From Burkholderia sp. PAMC 26561 (lineage in GTDB: Bacteria; Pseudomonadota; Gammaproteobacteria; Burkholderiales; Burkholderiaceae): a stretch of DNA of 64,000 bases. Where the stretch lies: NCBI RefSeq assembly GCF_001557535.2, contig NZ_CP014307.1, forward strand, positions 1,116,001 to 1,180,000, in the 5' to 3' direction. This document shows, piece after piece, positions 34,542 to 43,190 of the stretch (positions are counted from its first letter, which is position 1; each line of letters opens with the position of its first letter). The translations under genes were made by a program, and so were the position numbers. The notes under the pieces were generated by a model. The model was not told where the DNA came from. It ran no database searches and saw only the letters and a list, made by a program, of their open reading frames with translations.

Positions 34542-36274
34542 ACGCGCAGATGAACATAGACACCCCAGCCATCGTCGTAGGCGTGTGGCGAGGTCGTTAT
34601 CTGCGCTTCGCCGGGCAGCAGTTCGTGCTGCTCGCCGCGCCCGCGCGCTCGGGTAAGGGAGTCGGTATCGTGATTCCGAACCTCTTGAGTTATCCCGATT
34701 CTGTCGTGGCGCTCGACATCAAGCGCGAAAACTATGCGCTGACCGCAGGATTCAGACGTGCACACGGGCAGGAGGTGTATCTGTTCGATCCGTTCGCGGA
34801 AGACGGTCGCACGCATCGGTACAACCCGCTGTCGGCGATCTCGGATGGACTCTTCCGTGTGGGCGACATCCTCGCGATCGGCTATGCCCTGTATCCGCCG
34901 GGTGGCCATGATGACTTCTGGAAGGACCAGGCGCGCAACCTGTTTCTCGGCATCGTATTGCTGTTGTGCGAATGGAAAGATGCGAGACGGACAGGCAAAG
35001 GGGCATCCATCCCTGACTATCCCGTCACGATGGGCGAGGTGCTACGGCAGTCGTCCGGCAACGGCGTGCCGGTCAAGACGTATCTGCAGCGTGCGCTCGT
35101 CCAGCATCGGGATTTGCTGACCGGGCCGTGCGTCGACGCCCTGAACCGCTTCCTGTCGAATGACGACAAGGTGCTCGCGAGCATTCTCGCGACCTTCCAC
35201 GCGCCGCTCACGATATGGGCGAACCCGATCGTCGATGCTGCGACGAGCGCCAACGACTTCGACCTGCGCGACGTGCGTCGCCGCCGCATGACGGTCTATA
35301 TCGGGATCACACCGGACCACCTTTCCGAGGCAGCGCTGCTCGTGAACCTGGTGTTCTCGCAGCTCGTCAATCTCAATACGAAACAGTTGCCCGAGGCAGA
35401 CCCCACGCTCCGGTTCCAGTGCCTGCTGCTACTCGACGAGATGACAGCGATCGGCAAGATCCACATCATCGCGCGCTCGGTCGCCTACATGGCGGGCTAT
35501 AACCTGCGCCTGCTCTCCGTCGTGCAATCGGTGGCGCAACTCGAATCCGTCTACGGCCGGGCCGATGCGCGCACGTTCCTGACGAACCACGCGATGCAGA
35601 TTCTCTTTGCGCCGCGCGAGCAGAAGGACGCGAACGACTATTCGGAGATGCTCGGTACCTTCACCGATCAGTCACGTAGCGTCAGCCGGTCGAGCGGGAT
35701 CTTCGGCGGACGAGGCGGATCAAGCGAGAGCGTGTCCGAGCAGCGCCGACCTTTGCTGTTGCCGCAGGAGTTGAAGGAGCTCGGTCGCGACAAGGAAATC
35801 ATCGTGCTGGAGAACACCAAGCCGATACTCGCCAACCGGATTTGCTACTGGCGCGATCCCGTGTTTGCCTCCCGCGTATCGGCCGCGCCGTCGGTGCCTG
35901 CGATGAATCTCGCTCGTTTCAGCGCTCAGGCAGAGCGGCGGTTGCGCGAGGTGCAGCCCGATGAGATCGATCCGGATGGTACTGGCTTCATCCATTTGCC
36001 GACTGAGTATTTGGAAGTGCTGCAGGCCTGGGATCAGCGCGACCTGCCACAAAGGCTTTCCGACCTGAGCGAGGACGAGGCCGTAGCTTACGTCGAGCGG
36101 CATTTCATGTTGTTGGGCGTTCCGCCCAACCGAGTGGCGCGCGCGACGCGTCGGCTGTCCGTGGCGGACCTTGATGTGGCGGAACTGGTGCCAGCCAAAT
36201 CCGCGCGTGCGAAGCCTAGACCTGTGTCAGTCGCCGAATCGAATGTCGTACCCATCCAGGGAGCGCGGCCATGA
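34538..36274 (+). CDS. virD4: VirD4/TraG coupling protein, ATPase half
   Basis: 578 residues without membrane segments. It opens with GVWRGRYLRFAGQQFVLL and then Walker A APARSGKGVGIVIPNLL (about 35-50), Walker B LLLLDEMTAIGKIHII (about 295-310), and SVVQSVAQLESVYG. VirD4 ATPases hand relaxase-DNA to the secretion channel. Family members normally carry the membrane anchor in the same chain; here it is a separate upstream protein. The Pro/Ala-rich tail is not conserved-looking. Overlaps the next gene by 4 nt. Confidence 0.9.
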   Translation: MNAQMNIDTPAIVVGVWRGRYLRFAGQQFVLLAAPARSGKGVGIVIPNLLSYPDSVVALDIKRENYALTAGFRRAHGQEVYLFDPFAEDGRTHRYNPLSAISDGLFRVGDILAIGYALYPPGGHDDFWKDQARNLFLGIVLLLCEWKDARRTGKGASIPDYPVTMGEVLRQSSGNGVPVKTYLQRALVQHRDLLTGPCVDALNRFLSNDDKVLASILATFHAPLTIWANPIVDAATSANDFDLRDVRRRRMTVYIGITPDHLSEAALLVNLVFSQLVNLNTKQLPEADPTLRFQCLLLLDEMTAIGKIHIIARSVAYMAGYNLRLLSVVQSVAQLESVYGRADARTFLTNHAMQILFAPREQKDANDYSEMLGTFTDQSRSVSRSSGIFGGRGGSSESVSEQRRPLLLPQELKELGRDKEIIVLENTKPILANRICYWRDPVFASRVSAAPSVPAMNLARFSAQAERRLREVQPDEIDPDGTGFIHLPTEYLEVLQAWDQRDLPQRLSDLSEDEAVAYVERHFMLLGVPPNRVARATRRLSVADLDVAELVPAKSARAKPRPVSVAESNVVPIQGARP

Positions 36275-38127
36275 GCGCGGTCAATGTGGATGAAACCGCG
36301 CGCGTGCGAGCTGCATTGTCTGTCATTCCCGCGCACGACTACGGCACGTGGGTCGACATGGCGTTCGCGCTCAAGCATGGATTCGGCGATGCCGGCTTCG
36401 AGATCTGGGACGAGTGGAGCCGCACGGCCGGCAATTACACCGAACGCTCGGCGCGCACCACCTGGCGGTCGGCAAAGGAGTCCGGCGGCAAGACGCTCGC
36501 AACGCTCTTCTGGCTCGCGCGGCAGCACGGTTTCGACCTGAAGTGCATGCACTATCCCGACCGGATGACGGCATCGCTGGCGCCGAACCCTGACGTCCTC
36601 GAACGCAGGGCGCGCGACGAAGCCCGGCAGCACGCCCGGCACGCAGCGGTGGCACGGGAGGCACAGGAAATCTGGCAGTGGGCACGACCGGTAGGTCCGG
36701 AACACCCGTATCTCGTTTGCAAGCATCTCGAGCCGACGCGGTCACTGCGCGAGTTGGAGGCGCTCGAACTGCATGTATTGCTGGGTTACGTTCCGGCGAG
36801 TGAAGAGCAGCCGCTCATGGGACGCGTGCTGCTGGTGCCGTGCTGGATCGGCGAAGCGATCTCGACGCTTGAGCTGATCGATGAACACGGCCGTAAATCA
36901 TCGCTGACAGGTGGTGTGAAGAGAGGTGGGTACTGGATCGCAGGTCCTACGCCGGCTGATGGCGAACTCAACTCACCGATTCTGATCGGCGAAGGCATGG
37001 CGACCGTGCTGTCTGCGCATCGGGCGACGGGCTGGGTGGCGCTCGCCGCCCTGTCGAGTGGAACCTTGCCTCAAGTCGCTGGAATTGTGCGTAATCGATA
37101 TCCCGATGCTGATCTGGTGGTCCTTGGGGATCTTGGGCCGGGTGAAGCCAAGGCCCGACAGGCGGCACAAGAGTCGCTCGCGCGTCTGGCGCTGCCGGCA
37201 TTCGCTGGGGGCGCACGGATCGGCGACAAACCCCCGACGGATTTCAACGACATGGCGGTGCTGTCGGGCTTGGGGCATGTCGCCGATCGGCTGCGGGAAA
37301 TCGCATTCAGCAACGCCGAGTCGGCGGTCGAGGGGCTGGAGTCGACTGCGTTTATGGCAGCCGACGGAATACTGGACGAACCGAAGGAGGAAATGATGAG
37401 CCGTGTGAAAGAAACCCTTGTGAACGACACAGAGAGCGGATCGCGCCGCCCATCATCGAAGCGTGGTTCCCCGAAGCAGGCCGATCCGCCAGACTCGCGC
37501 GCGCCGACGAGCACGTCAGCTGGAGCCGAGCATGCAGTGACCGAGCCTTCCGCATTGCCCCCGGCGACCAATGCACCTGCAACTGGAGCAACGCGGCCAT
37601 TGGCGACGCGTCCGTCCATTGGCGAGCCATTGTTCGCTTTGGCAGATGTGCCCAACGAAGTCAGGGCGCTGGCCGAGCACCGCTTTGGCACACCGTTGCG
37701 CATGGGAACACCGCGCGAGAACGGCGGCCCATATAAAGGCGAGGTGTTCAACACCGAGCACTACCTGATTCAAGAAGTCGCAACGCGCAGCGTCGTTTTC
37801 CATCCGAAGGAGCAGATGGAATTCGTGTCGGATCGGCTTAGGTGGATGGATGAGAACGCGCGCCTGAATGGATCGGAACTGCAAATCGGATACGAAGGAG
37901 ACAGGCCGAAAGTCTATCCATGGGATCGCGCGCGTGACCTGCTTGAGCGCACAGTCGGCTCGCTCAAGAAGTCTGCACGTGAACTGAACTTCAGTCCGAA
38001 CCTTGAGGGGATGCTGGATCAGTTGCAGGCGCGGTCATGGGCACGCGTGCGCGAGGCTCGCGCAGCGGCGGTGGAGCAGTCAAAAGAGCGGGCGGCATCG
38101 CAAGACCCTCCCGGGCCGGACCGCTGA
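36271..38127 (+). CDS. Primase-like protein: PriCT-Toprim-KfrB domains
   Basis: 618 residues. N-terminal PriCT_2-type domain (about 10-90; YGTWVDMAFALKHGFGD). Then a Toprim-like region (about 210-350; PILIGEGMATVLSAHRATG, ADLVVLGDLGPGEAKARQAA, KPPTDFNDMAVLSGL) in which the usual DxD reads GDLG. A linker of Ser/Pro/Ala leads to a KfrB-like domain (about 485-515; GPYKGEVFNTEHYLIQEV). Such proteins prime or process the transferred strand in the recipient. It is coupled to the coupling-protein gene. Confidence 0.75.
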   Translation: MSAVNVDETARVRAALSVIPAHDYGTWVDMAFALKHGFGDAGFEIWDEWSRTAGNYTERSARTTWRSAKESGGKTLATLFWLARQHGFDLKCMHYPDRMTASLAPNPDVLERRARDEARQHARHAAVAREAQEIWQWARPVGPEHPYLVCKHLEPTRSLRELEALELHVLLGYVPASEEQPLMGRVLLVPCWIGEAISTLELIDEHGRKSSLTGGVKRGGYWIAGPTPADGELNSPILIGEGMATVLSAHRATGWVALAALSSGTLPQVAGIVRNRYPDADLVVLGDLGPGEAKARQAAQESLARLALPAFAGGARIGDKPPTDFNDMAVLSGLGHVADRLREIAFSNAESAVEGLESTAFMAADGILDEPKEEMMSRVKETLVNDTESGSRRPSSKRGSPKQADPPDSRAPTSTSAGAEHAVTEPSALPPATNAPATGATRPLATRPSIGEPLFALADVPNEVRALAEHRFGTPLRMGTPRENGGPYKGEVFNTEHYLIQEVATRSVVFHPKEQMEFVSDRLRWMDENARLNGSELQIGYEGDRPKVYPWDRARDLLERTVGSLKKSARELNFSPNLEGMLDQLQARSWARVREARAAAVEQSKERAASQDPPGPDR

Positions 38128-38186
38128 GCTGTCTCAGTGTATCGCTGGCTATGACGAATCGTATTTGATCTGAAAGAGGTCACATC

Positions 38187-39701
38187 ATGACTGAAACATC
38201 CTTGTCTTCCGACCCGGTGGTCAACGTGATCGAGCAGGATATACACGGCTTATCCGGCGCCATGGAACAATCCGGCGATGCAAGTCGTACGCGGCAATTG
38301 AACGCAGCCGCCATGGATGCCGTGTCAGCCCGGCGCCGACATGAGTTCGACACGGCTCGTGCGCGCTTACGGGATCAGGCAGTGCGCGACGACGCCAAAA
38401 TGGCTCCGCAGGCTGATGAGCGCCCCGCCGCTGATGTGCCGCCCGGCGATAAGGTCACGGCGCGCGCACCGCTCGAACAGCCACCGGAACGTGTGCGCAA
38501 GCGCTACCTGCGTGCGGGCAGTCAGTATTTCCTCAAGGATGCGCCGTATCAGCTCGCGTTTGAGGATCTGGGACCGTACCTTGTCACCGAGCACAACCGA
38601 CCGGACGTGGTGGAATCGATGGTCGACATGGTGGCGGCCAAATCGTGGCAGCGCATTCGCGTATCCGGGCATGAGGCATTTCGCAGCGAAGTTTGGCTGC
38701 GGGGCACACAGCTTGGCATCGAGGTGAGTGGCTATGAGCCGAAGGCGGCCGATCTCGCGCGTCTTGCGGATGCCCGGCAGGCACAGCCGAAAAACCGGAT
38801 CGAGGCTGACGCGTCGACGCCAGCGGCCGGAACGCAATCGCCCGCGGGCGATAACGGTACACCGGCGAAGGCTTCCGACTTCCGGGCGCAAACAGCCGAC
38901 ACCGTTGGTGGCGCTGCTCGCTCGGCATCTCCGCGCTCAGAAGACCGGGCACGATCCTACCGGGCCGAACCTCAGGTGGTCAGTGACGAGCCCGAGACCC
39001 CGCGGCAGTATGCCGGCGAACTTCGCGAGCATGGTCGTGCGCCGTATTTGCATAACCCCGCACGAAGCGACTCGTACTACGTGGTGTTCCGCGACACGAG
39101 GGGTGCCGAGCGCGTCGTCTGGGGCGTGGATCTCGAACGCGCCGTGCTTGCGTCGCGCGCCGAACCTGGGCAGCACGTCACGCTGGAAAATCTGGGTCGG
39201 CGGCTCGTCATGGTCAAGGTGCCGATTTCTGATGACCACGGCACGGTAGTAGGGGAGAAAGAGAAGGACGTTTACCGGAACACCTGGCAGGTCGATGTGG
39301 TGCAGCGTGAACGATCGACTGTCGAATCTGACGGGCGCCCCGAACGCACATCCGGTACAGCGACGGCTCCTGCCAACGCGCCAGCGCGCGAGGACCGTCA
39401 GGAGCGTCGACGTTCGACAGTATCCGATGAGGACAAGGTTTTAAACCTGGCTGTATTGGTCGGGGCCATGCGAGAGCAGGGGTTCAGCGCGCGTTCGATT
39501 GCGCGCGTGCAGCAGCGCGCGGAAGAAATGCTGGATGCGTTTGGCCGGGAGGGTATTCCGGTGCCGCGACCAAGAGTTTTCGATCCGAAAGCACCGTCTG
39601 AACGCGATCGCCGGGCACGTCCGGCCGCCGGGCGTGCCCCTATGCGCGAGATCGAGCGGGAGATGGTGCGCACGCCGGCCGATCCCTCGCCTGCACGCTA
39701 A
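38187..39701 (+). CDS. LPD7-type conjugation protein, relaxase-tail-like
   Basis: 504 residues. The segment at about 105-185 (KRYLRAGSQYFLKDAPYQLAFEDLG, cut here by quotation; then VESMVDMVAAKSWQRIRVSG and GTQLGIEVSGYEP) matches the LPD7 domain usually fused to the C-terminus of TraI or VirD2-type relaxases. A second block at about 280-375 (YYVVFRDTRGAERVVWGVDL) resembles another polyvalent-protein module. The end is helical and basic. No catalytic relaxase motif is present; the relaxase is a separate gene at 40255. Role is probably DNA processing at the origin of transfer. Confidence 0.7.
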   Translation: MTETSLSSDPVVNVIEQDIHGLSGAMEQSGDASRTRQLNAAAMDAVSARRRHEFDTARARLRDQAVRDDAKMAPQADERPAADVPPGDKVTARAPLEQPPERVRKRYLRAGSQYFLKDAPYQLAFEDLGPYLVTEHNRPDVVESMVDMVAAKSWQRIRVSGHEAFRSEVWLRGTQLGIEVSGYEPKAADLARLADARQAQPKNRIEADASTPAAGTQSPAGDNGTPAKASDFRAQTADTVGGAARSASPRSEDRARSYRAEPQVVSDEPETPRQYAGELREHGRAPYLHNPARSDSYYVVFRDTRGAERVVWGVDLERAVLASRAEPGQHVTLENLGRRLVMVKVPISDDHGTVVGEKEKDVYRNTWQVDVVQRERSTVESDGRPERTSGTATAPANAPAREDRQERRRSTVSDEDKVLNLAVLVGAMREQGFSARSIARVQQRAEEMLDAFGREGIPVPRPRVFDPKAPSERDRRARPAAGRAPMREIEREMVRTPADPSPAR

Positions 39702-39710
39702 GGGGGAGCC

Positions 39711-40253
39711 ATGCCTATGCATACTCGTATGCGTGAGCGCCTGTGTGTCGAACTCGGAGGGATGCGGCCGGACTGGAATCGCTGGTGTATGAGCCGCGGC
39801 CTGACGCCTGGCGAGGGCGTGCGGCAACTGATTGCGGCGGCGCTGGATGTTGACGCTGACGACCTGCAGGCCGAATCAGAAGTTGATTGGATCGCGATCA
39901 ACGAGCCTCGCATACGAATCGAGATCAGGGTAACGCATGCAGAGCGGAAAGTAGTGGAGCAACGCGCGCAGGCGTCGGGCCTGACCAGTAACCGCTGGAT
40001 TGTCGCGTTGATCCGAGCGCAGCTGATGCGGGAACCTCAGCTTGGCGTGCACGAGATGCGGCTGCTGTCGGACTCGAACCAGCAGCTTGCCGTGATCGGC
40101 CGGTGGCTGGGACACCTCGTGCGCGAAGGGAACGCGGTACGCATGGTCGCGAATGGGGGCGGCGATCTTAGAGCACTCCGGGACCAGATCGACGTGCACC
40201 TGCGAGCCGTGGCGGCCGTGATTCGGACGAACCTTGATCGATGGAGCCGGTGA
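39711..40253 (+). CDS. MobC-like relaxosome accessory protein
   Basis: 180 residues. The centre (about 62-105; PRIRIEIRVTHAERKVVEQ, ASGLTSNRWIVALIRAQL) is a ribbon-helix-helix-like segment seen in MobC/TraJ accessory proteins. The C-terminal half (LSDSNQQLAVIGRWLGHL, GNAVRM) resembles the helix bundle that binds the relaxase. The gene ends 1 nt before the relaxase start. It would bind the origin of transfer and guide nicking. Confidence 0.75.
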   Translation: MPMHTRMRERLCVELGGMRPDWNRWCMSRGLTPGEGVRQLIAAALDVDADDLQAESEVDWIAINEPRIRIEIRVTHAERKVVEQRAQASGLTSNRWIVALIRAQLMREPQLGVHEMRLLSDSNQQLAVIGRWLGHLVREGNAVRMVANGGGDLRALRDQIDVHLRAVAAVIRTNLDRWSR

Positions 40254-40254
40254 C

Positions 40255-41271
40255 ATGGCTTACCCGAAGGTCTACATCGATGCGATGCTCCTGAACTGGG
40301 GCGACCGCCTGTTTCAGGAGTCGTTCCAGCATGCTCGTGCGCAGCGGCTTTCACGCGCCGGCATGCCTGGTGAAGCTAAGCGCATGCGCGATCTGTTGAC
40401 CCGGACGCTCAGGCGAACACCGGAGGTGATGGTCAAGATCACCAATAAGGCGTCGAGCGCCCAGGGTATGGGTGCGGTGCGCCGGCATCTGCGTTATATC
40501 TCGCGCAATGGACAGGTCGAACTGGAAGACCAGAACGGGAACCCGATTGCCGGTGCCGAGGCTGTCCGCGATCTTGCGCGAACCTGGCAACTCGGCGGGT
40601 GGGGAATACCGGAGACGAGTCATCGTCGTGAGGTATTCAATGTCCTGCTTTCGATGCCGCCAGGCACGGACCGGCAGGCCGTGCGCGATGCTGCGCGCGA
40701 TTTCGCGGCACTCGAGTTCGGTGATGGTCGCGCGTATGTGTTTGCCGCACATGACGACGAGGCCCATCCCCATGTCCACCTCAGCGTGCAGGTGCGGGGC
40801 CCAGATGGTCGACGGCTCAATCCGCGCAAGCAAGATCTGCTGCGCTGGCGTGAGCGATTCGCTGAGCAGCTCCGCTCGCATGGCGTCGAGGCGAATGCGA
40901 CACCCCGGAGAACGCGCGGTGTCACGCAGCGTTACCCGAAACAGGGCGTCGCGCATATGCTAGCTCGAGGCGAAGTGCCGATGTATTGGCAGGCTGTCGC
41001 AAATGCGGAGCAGCGACAGGCACGATGGCAGTCTCATGATGGCGTATTCGCCGCGTGGCGGGAAATAGCACAGGCGATGGCGGCGTCCCCTGCGAGACTC
41101 GATCGTGAGATGGCAGTCGGCATTGCCGACTTCGTGCAAGCCATGCCGGTGCGACGGGATGCGCCAACGGTCATCAATCGTCCACAGCAAAAAGAGCCTC
41201 CGCGACCGGAGCGCATGCCGCCAGAGCGTGACAATCGGCCGGACGACCCCGGTCCGGATTTCGATCGCTGA
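40255..41271 (+). CDS. MOBP-type relaxase, VirD2/MobA-like
   Basis: 338 residues. Candidate catalytic Tyr81 in RHLRYISRNG and the metal-binding three-His motif at 166-175 (HDDEAHPHVHL: His166, His171, His173, His175). The relaxase domain fills about 55-220. The tail is short, Arg/Pro-rich and acidic at the end. The enzyme nicks the transfer origin and pilots the strand through the VirD4 channel. It is shorter than relaxases with a fused LPD7 tail, which here is supplied by a separate gene. Confidence 0.88.
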   Translation: MAYPKVYIDAMLLNWGDRLFQESFQHARAQRLSRAGMPGEAKRMRDLLTRTLRRTPEVMVKITNKASSAQGMGAVRRHLRYISRNGQVELEDQNGNPIAGAEAVRDLARTWQLGGWGIPETSHRREVFNVLLSMPPGTDRQAVRDAARDFAALEFGDGRAYVFAAHDDEAHPHVHLSVQVRGPDGRRLNPRKQDLLRWRERFAEQLRSHGVEANATPRRTRGVTQRYPKQGVAHMLARGEVPMYWQAVANAEQRQARWQSHDGVFAAWREIAQAMAASPARLDREMAVGIADFVQAMPVRRDAPTVINRPQQKEPPRPERMPPERDNRPDDPGPDFDR

Positions 41272-41417
41272 CGCGGGGACGACGTTGGCCGTGCTTATCG
41301 TGTTGCGCACTAACGGCAAGCTGCGTCATTGCCGACAATGACCGGGGGCAGATTCCTGTGCCGGTGATCGGGCGTAAGACGTGACGACCGATGCTCGATG
41401 TCTTCATGTTCAGGTGG

Positions 41418-41846
41418 CTATGGATCGACAATCCACGCGGGCGCGCCCTTGTATGTCGCAAAGAGCAGGAAGAGCATGGCTATCAAAAGAAGCGGAATAC
41501 CGTAGAGCGCCACCGGGAAAAACAACACGAGCTGAAGAGATGCGCCGCTGACGCCGTGCATTAGATCGGTATCCCGGACATTCTCGTATATGAGCCACGC
41601 AGCAACGGCAATGCCCATCGCCATGAGGATAAATCCACCGGATGATGGTGCGTGGCGCAATGGGGCGGTTGCCCAGAAATAGTATCCCCACCAAAGGAAG
41701 TTGATAGCGATCCCCGCTAGCCAGAACCCGCGGATGGTGAAGAAGCTGTAGCCGAACCGCTGCCGACAATGGTGGCTGAATAGTCGGATTCCCAAGGCGA
41801 ATCCAAATAGGATACCTAAGCTGATAGCGAGGTTTAGGATGCTCAT
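41418..41846 (-). CDS. Small membrane protein, unknown
   Basis: 142 residues, start at ATG 41846 with GGAGAA upstream. Four likely membrane helices (LNLAISLGILFGFALGI; GFWLAGIAINFLWWGYYF; GFILMAMGIAVAAWLIY; LVLFFPVALYGIPLLLIAMLFL). I do not recognise the family. It is convergent with the relaxase gene. It may be an entry-exclusion or stress protein of the element, but nothing in the sequence shows this. Confidence 0.65.
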   Translation of the reverse strand: MSILNLAISLGILFGFALGIRLFSHHCRQRFGYSFFTIRGFWLAGIAINFLWWGYYFWATAPLRHAPSSGGFILMAMGIAVAAWLIYENVRDTDLMHGVSGASLQLVLFFPVALYGIPLLLIAMLFLLFATYKGAPAWIVDP

Positions 41847-42049
41847 GCTACATTCTCCTGCGATGCGAAATACACCGTGTCGAAGGCGGATCTGCAGGCA
41901 AAACACAACCCGCTATCCTCTTTCCAAATATAGTCGGTCGTCTGGCGATTGCAACGAGTCCCTGTCTAAGGGGGCGAGGACGGAACCGTTGGATGCAGAC
42001 CCGGCACATCCTAATGTCAGTCAGCGCATATTCAACGTAGGGCCAATGC

Positions 42050-42547
42050 TCACCAGGACCGCAATTGCTGTTCGATGAGCGCGACGTCGATGCACAGCGC
42101 CCCGATGCTCAGCAGTTTTACCGTGTCCCGCTGCAGAACCCGTTCGTATAGGTTCAGCAAGAGCGGGTTCCATTCGCTGCGGCGTTGAGCCGAGTCAGAT
42201 ACCGCGCTGAAGCCTGCATACAATGAGTTTTCGTCGGAACCTGTTGCAGGCAAGATAGGAATGTCCATCCGCGCGAGGATGTTGTCCTGCCCGAGGAGAA
42301 ATGCTGGGTGGTCCTCCCGAACCAGAAACAGCAGGGTAGCAATCAGATTTACATCTTCATCTAAGTTTCCGTTGTCGGCATGGCGTGCTTGCGCGGCTGC
42401 CAGACTGTACGCCGTCACCATGTCACGACTACGCCGATATAGCCACCGCTCTGCCTGTTCGATTTGTTCGTTGAGCGTGAGCAGCTGGTCATACTCCTGT
42501 TTGCTCAGATTGGCCCAGCGACCGGATCGTGAAAATTCGTCCAACAT
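42050..42547 (-). CDS. Hypothetical protein divergent from an XRE regulator
   Basis: 165 residues from ATG 42547 (GGAG upstream). A longer frame runs through the XRE gene and is rejected. The product is helical and acidic (EYDQLLTLNEQIEQAERWLY, then RRSRDMVTAYSLAAAQA). It has no membrane segment or recognised domain. The gene pair is arranged like a regulated accessory or toxin-antitoxin-like locus, with two related operator-like sites between them. Function unknown. Confidence 0.6.
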   Translation of the reverse strand: MLDEFSRSGRWANLSKQEYDQLLTLNEQIEQAERWLYRRSRDMVTAYSLAAAQARHADNGNLDEDVNLIATLLFLVREDHPAFLLGQDNILARMDIPILPATGSDENSLYAGFSAVSDSAQRRSEWNPLLLNLYERVLQRDTVKLLSIGALCIDVALIEQQLRSW

Positions 42548-42677
42548 TGTCTCCGTCCTGTACTCGTTGGTTGCTGCGAGATGAAACAACAAAACGCTGA
42601 ATTTGCTGCTTTGCTTGTGAAAAAGGTCGATGTCCACCGACTGCGGGTTTTGAAACCAGCCGCCTTGCCTCTTTGAT

Positions 42678-42728
42678 GCTACGAAAATCGTAGTATCTAG
42701 CGCGACGTTTTGCAACGATATTCGTAGC
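42678..42728. promoter_or_regulatory. Two related operator-like dyads between divergent genes
   Basis: GCTACGAAAATCGTAG (42678-42693) and, on the other strand, GCTACGAATATCGTTG (42713-42728). Each is a dyad with CTACGA-type half-sites, and their centres are 35 bp apart. They lie between the divergent 42547 and 42754 starts. They are natural binding sites for the adjacent XRE protein controlling both genes. Confidence 0.65.
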
Positions 42729-42753
42729 TTCGTTTGTAACGAGCTATTATTGA

Positions 42754-43074
42754 ATGTCTGCGGCGCATTCGTCCGTCTTTGGAGCGCGATTGAAAGAGGC
42801 TCGTCTTGAGGCCGGGCTGTCGCAGAAACAGCTTGGCATTGAGGCGGGCCTGGACGCTTTTGTGGCCAGCACTCGCATAAACCGATACGAACTCGGTATC
42901 CATAAGGCGGACTACGCATTTGCCAATCGTCTTGCAGCCGTGCTCAGGGTACCGGTGGCATTTTTCTATGCAGATGACGCCGAACTGGCTCGTCTGATCC
43001 TCCTATTTGGTCGATTGCCGAAGAGAAGGCAAGGCGATCTGCTGTCGCATGCCGAGACCTTGGCTGCTGGGTGA
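42754..43074 (+). CDS. XRE-family HTH regulator
   Basis: 106 residues. The Cro/C1-type HTH occupies about 9-70 (FGARLKEARLEAGLSQKQLG, then RINRYELGIHKADYAFANRLA and VLRVPVAFFYADD). A short helical tail follows. It is likely a repressor of itself and the divergent gene through the dyads upstream. Confidence 0.88.
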   Translation: MSAAHSSVFGARLKEARLEAGLSQKQLGIEAGLDAFVASTRINRYELGIHKADYAFANRLAAVLRVPVAFFYADDAELARLILLFGRLPKRRQGDLLSHAETLAAG

Positions 43075-43190
43075 GTACCCGCATGCCTGTGCCAACGGTC
43101 CGCTCACACACGACCCCCGACACTTGTTTAGTCTCGCCTATCCAGGGGAGATCATTCGGAAAAAGCGGTGTAATCACGCGTCGCGCCAGC

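Noticed and set aside
34530..34545. Programmed ribosomal frameshift fusing the two VirD4 halves
   Set aside because: No slippery heptamer precedes the stop, and the downstream frame has its own ATG overlapping the stop.
41418..41846. Entry-exclusion protein call for the small membrane protein
   Set aside because: Position near the mob genes is suggestive, but nothing in the sequence shows it, so it was left as unknown.
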